From: an uncultured Solobacterium sp.
GTDB lineage: Bacteria; Bacillota_I; Bacilli_A; Erysipelotrichales; Erysipelotrichaceae
Direction: 5' to 3'
NCBI GenBank assembly: GCA_938041275.1
Contig: CALISH010000004.1
Coordinates: 1 to 5,103 of the forward strand
DNA length: 5,103 nucleotides
Positions 5,065 through 5,103 of the stretch are shown here, piece after piece. The notes under the pieces were generated by a model, which saw only the letters and a program-made list of their open reading frames with translations, was not told the DNA's origin and made no database searches. A program made the position numbers and the translations under genes. Numbering within the stretch: position 1 is the stretch's first letter; each line of letters opens with the position of its first letter.

Positions 5065-5103
5065 CAAAAAAAAAATAATACATGGGTAAAGAGGAGTATC
5101 TTT
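5065..5103 (-). terminator. Terminator of a third cassette, cut by the window edge
   Basis: The run of A (T on the minus strand) and the first stem arm ACATGGGTAAAG with its loop repeat the cassette B terminator exactly up to the last base. The second arm begins with CTTT at the edge. Confidence 0.7.

Larger units (their letters stand above)
4284..5103 (-). repeat. Tandem array of about 390-bp single-gene cassettes (two full units and the edge of a third)
   Basis: The terminator motif starts at 4299, 4691 and 5080, spacings of 392 and 389 bases. Each unit reads on the minus strand as promoter, leader with two hairpins, Shine-Dalgarno hairpin, gene of about 68 codons, terminator. Promoter, ribosome-binding and terminator segments are nearly identical between units, while the coding parts have diverged. 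The third unit is cut at 5103 inside a terminator identical so far to that at 4691. The array probably continues beyond the window. Confidence 0.9.

Noticed and set aside
4284..5103. CRISPR array or mobile element
   Set aside because: Repeat units are about 390 bp, contain genes, promoters and terminators, and show no short repeats with spacers, transposase or terminal inverted repeats.

Overview
The window looks like part of a large, AT-rich, tailed-phage genome (or a prophage-like derivative). A 407-codon gene encodes a divergent piece of a multisubunit RNA polymerase beta' subunit, as found in large lytic phages. Next to it, read the other way, is a short tail-fibre-like virion protein. 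The ribosome binding sites are strong; two match 12 consecutive bases of the Firmicutes-type 16S rRNA 3' end. With two radical-SAM/SPASM-type genes, this suggests an anaerobic, low-GC Firmicutes-like host. The host is an inference.

Layout. Positions 1-2932 form a minus-strand operon. It reads, in transcription order, fibre-like protein (2932-2318), radical SAM/SPASM protein split by a one-base frameshift (2348-1545 and 1551-1129), and a second SPASM-family protein (1096 to beyond the window edge). The second protein has lost two of the three radical-SAM cluster cysteines and two SPASM cysteines. A 118-bp divergent intergenic region (2933-3050) separates this operon from the plus-strand beta'-like gene (3051-4274). 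From 4284 to the right edge lies a tandem array of minus-strand cassettes about 390 bp long. Each has a promoter, a two-hairpin leader, a hairpin-embedded Shine-Dalgarno site, a small gene of about 68 codons and a terminator. One cassette is intact, the next carries a frameshift, and a third starts at the window edge.

How the parts may work together. The beta' fragment has the bridge helix, the F-loop, the second zinc site and the first trigger-loop helix. It lacks the NADFDGD catalytic loop and everything after the trigger loop, so it should assemble with other phage-encoded polymerase polypeptides. The fibre/radical-SAM operon suggests a SPASM enzyme plus a degenerate partner, possibly acting on a virion protein or a peptide encoded nearby; no substrate is proven. 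The small-gene cassettes look like independently expressed units, comparable in organisation to the small-gene host-takeover modules of large Firmicutes phages. Their function is unknown.

Caution: both broken genes need exactly one extra base to be restored. Single-base deletions from sequencing or assembly are therefore a real alternative to biological frameshifts.
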